This document shows positions 25,806 to 34,124 of a DNA stretch of 58,144 nucleotides, in pieces (positions within the stretch are counted from its first letter, which is position 1; each line of letters opens with the position of its first letter). The notes beneath the pieces are model-generated. The model saw only the letters and a program-made list of their open reading frames with translations. It was not told the origin of the DNA and did not search any database. Source of the stretch: Hyphomicrobiales bacterium (GTDB lineage Bacteria; Pseudomonadota; Alphaproteobacteria; Rhizobiales; Rhizobiaceae); NCBI GenBank assembly GCA_900469625.1, contig UBXV01000014.1, positions 348,828 to 406,971 of the forward strand, read 5' to 3'. The position numbers were made by a program, and so were the translations under genes.

Positions 25806-26621
25806 TCAACGGTCGTAATCGACGTCGAACAGCGCCGGATCGAGGCCGTATTTCTTGGCGACGCCGGCAAAGAAGCCCTGATCCTTCAAGGTCTTCAGGC
25901 CCGCCTTGATCTGGGCCGCATCGCCGCTCTCGCGCCGGGAGTAGATGCCGTAGGTGAAATCCGAAGCCCAGGTGTAGGGAAGCTGCAATGTCCCGTCGGA
26001 GCGCGAGGCGCGGTATGCGCCTTCGGCTTCCTCGGTCATCGTCGCATCGACACGGCCGACGAGCACCTGCTGGTAAGCCGCCTGCTGGGTCGGATATTCC
26101 TGCACCTCGACCGGCGGCTGCCCCTTGGCGGCGAGCGCCTTGTTCAGGGGCTCGATCCGCTCTTCCTTGTAGTAAGCGCCGGCTTCGAGCGCGATCACCT
26201 TGCCGCTCAGGTCTTCCGGCACCTTGATGGTGTCGCTGCCGACCTTGGTCACCATCGCCGTTGCCGATTTCATGTAGGAGACGCCGTCATAGGTCTCGCG
26301 GCGCTTTTCGTTGATGTAGATGCCGCTGATGATCATGTCGCAGCGCCCGGCGCCGAGCGTCGGCAAAAGGCCGGCAAACTCCGTGACGGTATAGCTGACC
26401 TTGGCGTTCCAGAGACCGGCAAGCGCCTCGACGATTTCGATGTCGATGCCGCTCGGCTTCGCATCCGCCGGGCTTACCTTGAAGGTGAGCGGCGGAAAGG
26501 CGGCTGTGGTGCACACGCCGATATCACCGTCCGTTGCAAAAGCCGGCGGCTCCGCCTGGGCAAGTCCTGCAGACAGCAGGATAGTGGCGAGAAGGGTTGC
26601 ATGCGATGCCAGTCTGATCAT
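25806..26621 (-). CDS. Amino-acid-type ABC transporter substrate-binding protein
   Basis: The 271-residue protein has a signal peptide (MIRLASHATLLATILLSAGLAQA) and a family-3 solute-binding fold: CTTAAFPPLTFKV, GIDIEIVEALAGLW, RCDMIISGIYINEKRRETYDGVSYM. Substrates in this family are amino acids and related zwitterions, which fits a methylated or carbamoylated amino acid. GGGGAA before the ATG at 26621 supports the start. The GYD gene ends 16 bases upstream, so hydrolase, GYD, binding protein and permease look like one operon. Confidence 0.91.
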   Translation of the reverse strand: MIRLASHATLLATILLSAGLAQAEPPAFATDGDIGVCTTAAFPPLTFKVSPADAKPSGIDIEIVEALAGLWNAKVSYTVTEFAGLLPTLGAGRCDMIISGIYINEKRRETYDGVSYMKSATAMVTKVGSDTIKVPEDLSGKVIALEAGAYYKEERIEPLNKALAAKGQPPVEVQEYPTQQAAYQQVLVGRVDATMTEEAEGAYRASRSDGTLQLPYTWASDFTYGIYSRRESGDAAQIKAGLKTLKDQGFFAGVAKKYGLDPALFDVDYDR

Positions 26622-26637
26622 CTCTATTCCCCTCGAT

Positions 26638-26937
26638 TTAGGTTGGTGAAACGCGCCCGACGATGTCGCCATAGGTCTGGCTGTCGAAGGCGGGAAGGAT
26701 GAGCGGGTCGACGAACCCGTCGCGCCGCGCCGTCAGCACGTATTGCATCATCGACGCATTGTCGGGCATCTCGAAAACCTGGACGAAATCGTAGGTTCCG
26801 AGCGTGGCGTAGAAGGCGACCGAGCGGCCGCCGAGCGATGAGACGCGATCTTCGCTCACCTTGCGCCGCGCGCCGCTGTCGGCAAGTTCGGCCAATCCTT
26901 TGGCCGTCAGTTTCATCAGCGAGATATATCTTTGCAT
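26638..26937 (-). CDS. GYD domain protein
   Basis: The 99-residue protein MQRYISLMKLTAKGLAELADSG...GGRSVAFYATLGTYDFVQVFEMPDN has the GYD signature, here GTYDFV. GYD proteins are small alpha-beta barrel-like proteins related to Lrp effector/ABM folds, without known activity. It sits between the cysteine hydrolase and the transporter genes in the same operon, so it may be an accessory enzyme or ligand-sensing subunit. A more distant GYD protein is encoded at 54451-54744. Confidence 0.8.
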   Translation of the reverse strand: MQRYISLMKLTAKGLAELADSGARRKVSEDRVSSLGGRSVAFYATLGTYDFVQVFEMPDNASMMQYVLTARRDGFVDPLILPAFDSQTYGDIVGRVSPT

Positions 26938-26998
26938 GGGGCATCATTCCGTTGGAACGGTTGGCAGAACGCTTTGAAATGGGGATGTGTTGTCGGCG

Positions 26999-27664
26999 CT
27001 AGCCGCTGGCTTTGGCCAACCCGGCGATGACGGCGTCGCTGGTCGAGACCGTGCCGAAAATGCCGTTCTCGATCGAGATCATGTTGATCGCCGCTTCATG
27101 CGCCCATTGCTCGCCGCTGGCGCAGCAATCCGAGATCGTCAGGCACTGGAAATTGCGATCGCAGGCCTCGCGCAGCGTCGTATGCACGCAGACATCGGTG
27201 GTGCAGCCGGTAAAGAGCATATGGGTGATGCCCCGCGCCCGCAGCACGTGTTCGAGATCCGTATAGGTGAACGAGCTGTTGCAGGTCTTGTCGACGATGA
27301 CGTCGCTCTCCGCGACATCGAGCTCGGGCAGCAACTGGAAGCCGGGGCTTGAGCGCAGAAGCACCTGCGTGTTTTCAAGGCCCGAGCGCTTGCGCCGCCA
27401 TTTCTCGTAAGGAGTCATGTCGGCGAGGTCGGCGCGGTAGCCCTGGCGCGTATGGATGATCAGGCACCCGGCCTGCCGCGCGGCCGAGATCACCCGGTTG
27501 ACCGCCGGCACGATGGCGGCGAGCGGCGCCGGATCGTAACCCATGGAGGCGAAGTAACCATTGGGCGAGCAGAAGTCGATCTGAAGGTCGATCACCATCA
27601 GCGCGGTCTGCGACGGCACCAGTTTGCCATCATAAGGAAAATCAAATGGTTGCGCTGCGATCAT
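26999..27664 (-). CDS. Isochorismatase-family cysteine hydrolase, BiuH/RutB/carbamoylsarcosinase-like
   Basis: The 221-residue protein has triad Asp26 (VIDLQIDFC), Lys126 (VDKTCNSSF) and Cys159 (GCTTDVCVHTTLREA). The opening FDFPYDGKL, the MGYD and IIHTRQGYRADLADM segments and the closing GGVFG-like GIFGTVSTSDAV resemble rhizobial biuret hydrolase and related ureido-amide hydrolases (RutB, N-carbamoylsarcosine amidase). It probably cleaves a terminal amide or carbamoyl group; the substrate is not determined. GGGAG seven bases before the ATG fixes the start. First gene of the transporter operon, divergent from LysR 27814. Confidence 0.85.
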   Translation of the reverse strand: MIAAQPFDFPYDGKLVPSQTALMVIDLQIDFCSPNGYFASMGYDPAPLAAIVPAVNRVISAARQAGCLIIHTRQGYRADLADMTPYEKWRRKRSGLENTQVLLRSSPGFQLLPELDVAESDVIVDKTCNSSFTYTDLEHVLRARGITHMLFTGCTTDVCVHTTLREACDRNFQCLTISDCCASGEQWAHEAAINMISIENGIFGTVSTSDAVIAGLAKASG

Positions 27665-27701
27665 GGTGTTACTCCCTCTCTCCGATCCGGACCATAGGAG
27701 C

Positions 27702-27776
27702 AAAAATCGATTGGGAATAGCGATTTTTTATGCTTGATATTGTGTAGTTTAACTAAACAATTGTTGATAGCGGAAA
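27702..27776. promoter_or_regulatory. AT-rich divergent regulatory region with dyads
   Basis: In this unusually AT-rich gap, AAAAATCG (27702-27709) is repeated in inverted form as CGATTTTT (27721-27728), with 11 bases between. Further on GTTTA-AC-TAAAC and AACAATTGTT dyads follow (about 27748-27765). They are candidate sites for the adjacent LysR regulator and for the promoters of both divergent units. Confidence 0.45.
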
Positions 27777-27813
27777 CGCATCAATCCGCGGCAGACCAGG
27801 GTTCGGAGGACGA

Positions 27814-28704
27814 ATGAAAGCGCTGCACTTCCTGCCCTACATCAGGGTCTTCGAAGCCGTTGCCCGGATCGGATCGGTGCGACAGGCAGCCGATGAGCTC
27901 GGCCTCAGCCCCGGTGCCGTATCGCTGCAACTGCGCCGGCTTTCGGAGACGACTGGCCTGACGCTTCTGGAGAAATCGGGGCGCAATATTCGCCTGACCG
28001 CGGCGGGGCGCGATTTCGCCCAGACCGTCTCCCACGCCATCGGCAATCTTGCGGTTGCCGTCGAAAACAATGCGGAACGGCAGCTCGAAAACCAGCAGAC
28101 GAAGCTGACGGTCGCCTTGCCGCCGGCGCTCGCAATCGCCTGGATGGCGAGCCTGCTGGTGCAATTCGCCGATGCGCGCGGGGTCAGCGATCTCGCCATG
28201 CGCAGCTGTATCCGCGCCAGCGACGTGCAATGGGACGATGTCGACCTGGCTGTGGTCTACGACAATCCGCCCTTCAACGGGCTGTGGTGGCAGGTCGTCA
28301 GCGACGTGAAACTCAGGACCATCTGTTCGCCGCTTCTTTTTCCGCGGCTGGAAGGGTCGCATCGCGACCGCAAACTGCGCGACGTCACATTGCTGCACGA
28401 GGATGACGGGCGGGAATGGTCACGCTGGGCGGCCGCCGCGCGTATATCGCTGGAAGGCAGCCGCAGCGTCCGTGTCCCTTCCGTCGCAGTCGCGGTGGCG
28501 TCCGCCCTGCAGGGGCAGGGCATCGCTCTCGTTTCCGATGTGCTGACCCGCTCCTACCTGCAGGAGGGCCGGCTGATCCAGCCGTTCGCAACGGCGATCC
28601 CGGCATCGGCAGGCTATTACCTCCTCTGCCCGACGGAAAAGGCGGAGGCACCGCTGATCCAGGCGCTTGCCAACCAGATCGCCGCCCACCTGCGCGGCGA
28701 TTGA
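27814..28704 (+). CDS. LysR family transcriptional regulator, GcvA-like
   Basis: The 296-residue protein starts MKALHFLPYIRVFEAVARIGSVRQAADELGLSPGAVSLQLRRLSE, the GcvA-subfamily helix-turn-helix, and its effector domain contains SVAVAVASALQGQGIALVSDVL. It has a good ribosome site (CGGAGGA). It diverges from the cysteine hydrolase/GYD/ABC operon and is its probable regulator. GcvA relatives often respond to glycine or one-carbon status, which would fit a demethylation pathway, but that is inference. Confidence 0.9.
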   Translation: MKALHFLPYIRVFEAVARIGSVRQAADELGLSPGAVSLQLRRLSETTGLTLLEKSGRNIRLTAAGRDFAQTVSHAIGNLAVAVENNAERQLENQQTKLTVALPPALAIAWMASLLVQFADARGVSDLAMRSCIRASDVQWDDVDLAVVYDNPPFNGLWWQVVSDVKLRTICSPLLFPRLEGSHRDRKLRDVTLLHEDDGREWSRWAAAARISLEGSRSVRVPSVAVAVASALQGQGIALVSDVLTRSYLQEGRLIQPFATAIPASAGYYLLCPTEKAEAPLIQALANQIAAHLRGD

Positions 28705-28715
28705 GATAGTCGGTT

Positions 28716-30407
28716 TCAGTAACGCCCTTTGAGTTGCGCCTTCAACCGGGCGGCATCATCCTCGGTGACACCGGGTGGCGCGACCATCTGCATCCAGGCA
28801 TCGATGTAATGTTCCGGCGCATAGACGTGGCCGTAGCCGATCGGCGTCGTCGTCGCCATCGCCATGTCGGCAAGGAGCTGGAACATGGTCACGACAGGGA
28901 ACCACCTGAGCGCCGGCGAAACGTCGGGCCCACGCGGCGCCTTCATCCAGTCCGGTTCGCGGTAGAAGGAATACGGATCGAAGAAGGTGATCGGATCGCT
29001 GGCATATTGCAGGTAGACGATGCGGACATTGCCCCATTCCGCGCCCGGGATAGCGAGTGTGTTTTCCTGGTTGGTGAAGCGGATGACCGAGCCATCGCGA
29101 TAGAGCGGGCGCCATTCCGGCGAGCCCGGATTGCGGTTGCCGGTGATCTGCAGCCATGTCTTGGTCGGAAACGGCGAGCCGACCCAGAGCGCGCCCTGGA
29201 ACGGATCGCTGATGATATCGAACGGATCGACCGAACCTTGCGAATTCATCGAGCCGAGGCTGAGGCCGTAGAGGTAGAGCCGCGGGCGCTTGTCCTTCGG
29301 CAGCGTCGTCCAATAGCCATAGACCGCGTCGAACAGCGCATCGGCGGTCTCGGCGCCATATTCCGGTTCAACCAGCAGAGAAAGCCAGCTCGTCAGGTAG
29401 GAATATTGCACCGCGACGCTCGCGACGTCCCCCTTCAACAGATATTCGAGCGAATCGACACCCGGCGGGTCGATCCAGCCGGTGCCGGTCGGCACGATGA
29501 CCACAAGGTTGGAACGCTCGAACCCGCCGACACGTTTCAGCTCGTCGAGCGCGAGCTTGGCACGCTCCTTCGCCGTCTCGGCCGAGTTGAGCCCGGCATA
29601 GACGCGCAAGGGCTCCTTGGCTTCGCCACCGAAGAAGGTGCCGATATCCCCGGCGCTCGGTCCGGAGGCGATGTACTGGCGCCCCTGCCGGCCGAGTTCG
29701 TCCCAGGTCATCAGCGACGCGCCGCTGCCCGTTTTCATCGGATCGGTCGGTGGCGCCACATCCGGGTCGATCAGCGCATCGAGCCGCTGGAAAGAGCTGT
29801 CGGCCGCATGCAGGGCGTAGCGGAAGATCACCCCGTCGGTCGCCGACCAGAACAGTGCGACGGCCGCGGCAATGGCGGCAAACTTTGCAAGCGGCCGGGT
29901 CAGCACATATTCGAAGCGCCTGGCGAGAAAGCGGAAGGTCAGCCGGAACAGGCGCGCCAGAAGCACGATGACGATGAAGACGACGGCGGCGATAAGGCCA
30001 AGCTTGAAGGGTTCGGCGCTCTCGACCGGCTCAAGACCCATGATCGTGCGCACGGTGTTCTGCCATTCGGCCGTGCGCCAGAGGAAAGTCAGCACCACCA
30101 GACTGCAGCCGAGTGCTGCCAAAAGCTTGACGATCAGCCCCGCCTTCGGCCGCACATCCGGCAGTTCGAGATAGGACCACAGCCAGCGCAGGAAGACGCC
30201 GATGGCATAGCCGGCGGACAACGACAGACCTGATATCACCGCCTGGATGACATAGGGACGCGGGATCAGGCTCGGCGTCAGCGAAGCGGCGAAAAACAAT
30301 ACGCCGACAATCAGACCCGTCGTCGAAAACGACGCCAAAAGCCCGGTCACGAACTGTGGAACGGGCCATCTCGCCCTGCGCGCACCCGTCTCTTGAAGGT
30401 GATCCAT
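28716..30407 (-). CDS. Membrane-anchored alpha/beta-hydrolase (Abhydrolase_9 family)
   Basis: The 563-residue protein has an N-terminal half with four to five membrane spans (about residues 18-40, 52-72, 90-108, 130-152, 172-192) and a C-terminal hydrolase domain with LYLYGLSLGSMNS, whose GLSLG serine is the likely nucleophile, and a late His in YGHVYAPEHYI. This two-part layout matches the PF15420/PF10081 pair of uncharacterised membrane esterases. The substrate is unknown. It converges on the LysR gene, with 11 bases between stops. Confidence 0.85.
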   Translation of the reverse strand: MDHLQETGARRARWPVPQFVTGLLASFSTTGLIVGVLFFAASLTPSLIPRPYVIQAVISGLSLSAGYAIGVFLRWLWSYLELPDVRPKAGLIVKLLAALGCSLVVLTFLWRTAEWQNTVRTIMGLEPVESAEPFKLGLIAAVVFIVIVLLARLFRLTFRFLARRFEYVLTRPLAKFAAIAAAVALFWSATDGVIFRYALHAADSSFQRLDALIDPDVAPPTDPMKTGSGASLMTWDELGRQGRQYIASGPSAGDIGTFFGGEAKEPLRVYAGLNSAETAKERAKLALDELKRVGGFERSNLVVIVPTGTGWIDPPGVDSLEYLLKGDVASVAVQYSYLTSWLSLLVEPEYGAETADALFDAVYGYWTTLPKDKRPRLYLYGLSLGSMNSQGSVDPFDIISDPFQGALWVGSPFPTKTWLQITGNRNPGSPEWRPLYRDGSVIRFTNQENTLAIPGAEWGNVRIVYLQYASDPITFFDPYSFYREPDWMKAPRGPDVSPALRWFPVVTMFQLLADMAMATTTPIGYGHVYAPEHYIDAWMQMVAPPGVTEDDAARLKAQLKGRY

Positions 30408-30559
30408 CGGCAGGCTCCTTGTTGTCGGTCAGTCATCGAGCGCGGCAGAGGCGGTGGCGCGCTGCCCGATTGATAGCCGCCCGCCACTGCAACGACAACC
30501 GGCGATAGTCAGCGCAAGGGCCAAAACGGCGGGCATGCCTTCGCCCGTAGCCCCGCCGA

Positions 30560-31192
30560 TCAGCTCTTCTGGAACGCCAGGTGCACGCCGAGCCCGACGA
30601 GCACGCCACCACCGACGCGCTGCATGGCGCGCTGCGCCATGCTCGAGCGCTTGAGCCGGGCCATCAGCACGCCCGCCAGAATGACGCAGACGATATCGGC
30701 GGAAGAAAACATCAGGTTGACGATCGTGCCGAGAATGACGAACTGCAGCCAGACGGGGAACGCCGCCGATGCGTCGATGAACTGCGGCAGGAAGGCGACG
30801 AAGAAGATCGCCGTCTTGGGGTTCAGCACTTCGACGGTGATGCTTTCGAAGAAGGCCCGCCGGCCGGATTTGACGCCTATGCCCGGCAGGTCGCCCGCCC
30901 CTTGCGCCTTGGCGCGAAACAGCGAAATCCCGAGCCAGACGAGATAGGCAGCGCCTGCAAACTTGACGATCATGTAGAGCACCGGCACCGCATGAAACAG
31001 GACGGAGAGGCCGGCGGCCGCCGCAAAGACATGCACATAGCCGCCAAGGTGAATGCCGAGCGTCGCCATCAGCCCAGACCAGCGCCCACGCGCCATCGTC
31101 TGCGCCGCCGCATAGAGCATCGCCGGCCCCGGGATATAGGCGAAGATCGCGGTGGTCACGACGAAAGCCAGAAGCAGTTCCATAGATGGCAT
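30560..31192 (-). CDS. LysE family amino-acid exporter
   Basis: The 210-residue membrane protein has about six spans and the LysE/RhtB motifs AYIPGPAMLYAAAQTMARGRWSGLMATLGIHLG near the N terminus and VEVLNPKTAIFFVAFLPQF in the middle. Members export amino acids, homoserine lactones or related metabolites. The ATG at 31192 has GGGAG seven bases upstream; longer forms up to 31552 extend into the intergenic region without support. It is divergent from the PLP enzyme at 31641, which could feed it a sulfur amino acid. Confidence 0.88.
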   Translation of the reverse strand: MPSMELLLAFVVTTAIFAYIPGPAMLYAAAQTMARGRWSGLMATLGIHLGGYVHVFAAAAGLSVLFHAVPVLYMIVKFAGAAYLVWLGISLFRAKAQGAGDLPGIGVKSGRRAFFESITVEVLNPKTAIFFVAFLPQFIDASAAFPVWLQFVILGTIVNLMFSSADIVCVILAGVLMARLKRSSMAQRAMQRVGGGVLVGLGVHLAFQKS

Positions 31193-31640
31193 CGCAATGC
31201 TCCCAGAAGGTCGGATGATGTGGAATATCCGGCAATAGACAATGCCGCGGCGCGCTTGGCAAGGCGAGATCGATACCCGCTCGCACGCAGGCATTGAAGC
31301 GGCCGGAGCGCGCCGCCTTGAACCTGCAGGCGCCGCCGACCTGTCTCCGCTGACATCGGTCCCTCCTTGATCCGTATTCTCACGAAGGTCACCCGCCCCC
31401 GACCGGGCAAAGCCGACGGCCGACACGTTCGGCAAGGTCCTGGTCGGCGATGCGGGCGACAACCGCAAGGCGCGCAGAATTCCACTGCCCGTCTCGCCGG
31501 CAATTTTCTGCGTTATATCCGTTCGATCCTGGCGATATCTTGCGCAACGCAAGGCCTTGGGATCGCAAATAGCAAGGATCGGCCCAAGCGTCTGATATAA
31601 CTTGCCTGTCAGTCGCCCCGTTTCGCTTCAGGAGAAAGCC
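31193..31640. other. 448-base divergent intergenic region with structured leader
   Basis: No gene is supported. Near the PLP-enzyme side it holds CTTGCG-CAA-CGCAAG (31539-31553) and a longer stem with CTTGGGATC (31556-31564) opposite GATC-GG-CCCAAG (31577-31588). These would lie in or near the 5' leader of the gene at 31641. TATAAC at 31596-31601 could be a -10 but lacks a good -35. Confidence 0.45.
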
Positions 31641-32924
31641 ATGACCGCGCCGCACCCCTCCAAGACCCATATCGGAAATCACAAGCTGCATCCCGAAACG
31701 CTGATGCTGAACTACGGCTACGATCCCGAACTGTCCGAGGGGGCCGTCAAGCCGCCGGTATTCCTGACCTCTACCTTCGTCTTCCGCTCCGCCGAGGAAG
31801 GCCGCGACTTCTTCGATTTCGTCTCCGGTCGGCGCGAGCCGCCGGCCGGTGTCAGCGCCGGCCTGGTCTATTCGCGCTTCAATCACCCCAACAGCGAGAT
31901 CGTCGAAGACCGCCTCGCCGTCTACGAGCGCACCGAAAGCTGCGCGCTGTTTTCTTCCGGCATGTCGGCGATTGCAACGACGCTGCTCGCCTTCGTCAAG
32001 CCCGGCGATACGGTGCTGCACAGCCAGCCGCTCTACGGCGGTTCGGAGACGCTCTTGGCCAAGACCTTCCTCAATCTCGGCGTTTCGGCCGTCGGCTTTG
32101 CCGATGGCGTCAATGAGGCAGCCGTGACGGAGGCCGCCGAAGCGGCGATGGCCAAGGGCCGCGTCTCGGTCATCCTGATCGAAACACCGGCCAACCCGAC
32201 CAACAGCCTCGTCGACGTCGCCATGATCCGCCGCGTCGCCGACGCGATCGGCGCCAAGCAGGGCCACACACCTGTCATCGCCTGCGACAACACTCTGCTC
32301 GGCCCAGTCTTCCAGCGGCCGATCGAGCATGGCGCCGATATCTCGCTCTACTCACTGACGAAGTATGTCGGCGGCCATTCCGACCTGATCGCCGGCGCGG
32401 CACTCGGCTCCAAGGCGGTGATGAAGCAGGTGAAGGCACTACGCGGCGCCATCGGCACGCAGCTCGACCCGCATTCCTGCTGGATGCTCGGCCGCTCGCT
32501 CGAAACCCTGTCGGTGCGCATGCACAAGGCCAACGACAATGCCCGCGTCGTCGCCGAGTTCCTGCGCGACCACCCGAAGGTCGAGCGCATCCACTATCTG
32601 CCCTTCCACGACGAAGCCTCGCCGCTCGGCAAGGCCTATGCGGCGCAGTGCACCGGCGCCGGCTCGACCTTCTCCTTCGACATCACGGGCGGCCAGGAGG
32701 CAGCGTTCCGGTTCCTGAATGCGTTGCAGATCTTCAAGCTCGCCGTCAGCCTCGGCGGCACGGAATCACTCGCCAGCCATCCGGCGGCGATGACCCATTC
32801 GGGCGTGCCGATCGACGTGCGCCGCCGCATCGGCGTCCTCGACACCACGATCCGGCTTTCGATCGGCATCGAACATGCCGACGATCTGGTCGCCGATCTC
32901 GCCAATGCGCTGACGCTCGCCTGA
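31641..32924 (+). CDS. Cystathionine gamma-synthase family PLP enzyme
   Basis: The 427-residue protein belongs to the Cys/Met-metabolism PLP family: YSRFNHPN at about 77-84, SSGMSAI at about 105-111, ETPANPTN at about 181-188, ACDNT at about 214-218, and [14 protein letters not shown] with the PLP lysine Lys241. Family activities include gamma-synthase, sulfhydrylase and methionine gamma-lyase; sequence alone does not separate them. AGGAGAAAG before the ATG is strong. A 13-bp hairpin ends the gene. The structured leader suggests regulation, but the known SAM-II signature is not seen. Confidence 0.88.
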   Translation: MTAPHPSKTHIGNHKLHPETLMLNYGYDPELSEGAVKPPVFLTSTFVFRSAEEGRDFFDFVSGRREPPAGVSAGLVYSRFNHPNSEIVEDRLAVYERTESCALFSSGMSAIATTLLAFVKPGDTVLHSQPLYGGSETLLAKTFLNLGVSAVGFADGVNEAAVTEAAEAAMAKGRVSVILIETPANPTNSLVDVAMIRRVADAIGAKQGHTPVIACDNTLLGPVFQRPIEHGADISLYSLTKYVGGHSDLIAGAALGSKAVMKQVKALRGAIGTQLDPHSCWMLGRSLETLSVRMHKANDNARVVAEFLRDHPKVERIHYLPFHDEASPLGKAYAAQCTGAGSTFSFDITGGQEAAFRFLNALQIFKLAVSLGGTESLASHPAAMTHSGVPIDVRRRIGVLDTTIRLSIGIEHADDLVADLANALTLA

Positions 32925-32928
32925 TATG

Positions 32929-32967
32929 GAAGTGCCGGCCGACGACGCGTTCGCCGGCCGGCACTTC
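32929..32967. terminator. Hairpin terminator between convergent genes
   Basis: GAAGTGCCGGCCG (32929-32941) pairs perfectly with CGGCCGGCACTTC (32955-32967). It lies between the stop of the PLP enzyme and the stop of the VOC gene, so it can serve both strands. No long T-run follows. Confidence 0.6.
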
Positions 32968-32980
32968 GCCTTCGATCTCG

Positions 32981-33331
32981 TCAATGAGACAGGATGTTGA
33001 TCACGTTGCCGAACGGATCGCGCAGATAGAAGCGCCTGACACCCCAGGGCTCGTCGGTGATGTCATAGACGATCTCCGCGCCCTTTTGGCGGGCCACGGC
33101 ATAAACAGCATCGGCGTCGTCGACCTCGATCGACAACACCGGCACCGGCGTACCGTTGCCGCCTTCGCTTGCCACGCCCACCTGCGGCATCGCCGCCTGC
33201 CCCTTGGCCGCAAAGGTCAGGATCCAGCCATGATCCATCACCAGCTCAAGCCCGAGCAGGTCGGCATAGAAGGCGTGCGCGGCCTGCGGATCGGCCGCGT
33301 ACAAATTGGACACGATGCGTTTGACTGCCAT
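32981..33331 (-). CDS. VOC (glyoxalase/bleomycin resistance-like) protein
   Basis: The 116-residue single-domain protein shows the VOC layout: RIVSNLYAADPQAAHAFYADLLGLELVMDHGWILTF, then VLSIEVDDADAVYAVARQKGAEIVYD and the terminal FYLRDPFGNVINILSH. Potential metal ligands are present but the reaction is unknown. GGGAGGACAGC before the ATG at 33331 fixes the start. Confidence 0.87.
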   Translation of the reverse strand: MAVKRIVSNLYAADPQAAHAFYADLLGLELVMDHGWILTFAAKGQAAMPQVGVASEGGNGTPVPVLSIEVDDADAVYAVARQKGAEIVYDITDEPWGVRRFYLRDPFGNVINILSH

Positions 33332-33447
33332 GCTGTCCTCCCGGTTTTCGTGCGGCGCAATCTGTCTCGCGCGCGCCGGTTTGCCAAGCCCCGCCATCTC
33401 GATGCCGGCCTGACGCCATCCGAACTGGCGACCCGGCCGGATGGCGC

Positions 33448-34029
33448 TCAAGAGGTGGCGGTCGCCCCACGAACGAGCGCCGCTGCCGCCTTGCCCGCGC
33501 TTTCCATGTAGCTCGCATCCCGGTGCAGGAGGACGACGGCAAAACTGCCGTCGAGCAAGAGCAGCATCTGCCGCGCCAGTTCACCGGCATCATCGATGCC
33601 CGCATCGCAAAACACCTGCGCCAGCCAGGTTTCGAACTTCTTCTTGTGGGCAGCGCCGATGCGGATTGCCGGATGACCGGGCATGTTGGCAAGCTCCGCC
33701 GCGGTCCGCAGAAAGCCGCATCCCTTCCATTTCGGATGCCGGGCGACACGGGCGAGATTGACGAAGATCGCCTCGACCTTTGCGGCGAGATCGCCATCGG
33801 CCGCCTCGAACCACTTGCGGAAGAGCGAAAGATTGGGCTGGTCACGGCCCTCGAGATAGGCGGCGATCAGGTCGTCCTTGCTGTCGAAATGGTAGTAGAG
33901 CGTGCGCTTGGTGACCCCCGCAGCCTCAGCCACGGCATCGACGCTGACGGCGCGGATACCCTCGGCGTAAAACAGTTTGGATGCGGCATCGACGATGCCT
34001 TCCCGGGTGGTGCGCTCTGGTTTCGCCAT
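33448..34029 (-). CDS. TetR/AcrR family transcriptional regulator
   Basis: The 193-residue protein has the TetR helix-turn-helix REGIVDAASKLFYAEGIRAVSVDAVAEAAGVTKRTLYYHFDSKDDLIAAYL (about residues 9-58). It is divergent from the enoyl-CoA hydratase gene, and a perfectly symmetrical dyad (34034-34059) begins only five bases from its start codon, so autorepression and control of the hydratase are likely. Confidence 0.9.
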   Translation of the reverse strand: MAKPERTTREGIVDAASKLFYAEGIRAVSVDAVAEAAGVTKRTLYYHFDSKDDLIAAYLEGRDQPNLSLFRKWFEAADGDLAAKVEAIFVNLARVARHPKWKGCGFLRTAAELANMPGHPAIRIGAAHKKKFETWLAQVFCDAGIDDAGELARQMLLLLDGSFAVVLLHRDASYMESAGKAAAALVRGATATS

Positions 34030-34033
34030 CGCA

Positions 34034-34059
34034 ATGTATACCGACTAGTGAATATACAT
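34034..34059. promoter_or_regulatory. TetR operator between regulator and enoyl-CoA hydratase
   Basis: ATGTATA (34034-34040) and TATACAT (34053-34059) flank the central palindrome ACTAGT (34044-34049); all share one symmetry axis at 34046.5. The 26-bp dyad size suits a TetR dimer or dimer pair. Confidence 0.65.
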
Positions 34060-34124
34060 GCGATCTTCCCTCACCTAGCCTGCCCTCGTCAATGGCTCGC
34101 TCGATGCGACGACAGGAGAACACC

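Noticed and set aside
31501-31640. SAM-II riboswitch before the PLP enzyme
   Set aside because: The characteristic GCTAAA-type 3' segment and pseudoknot pattern are not found; only generic hairpins are seen.
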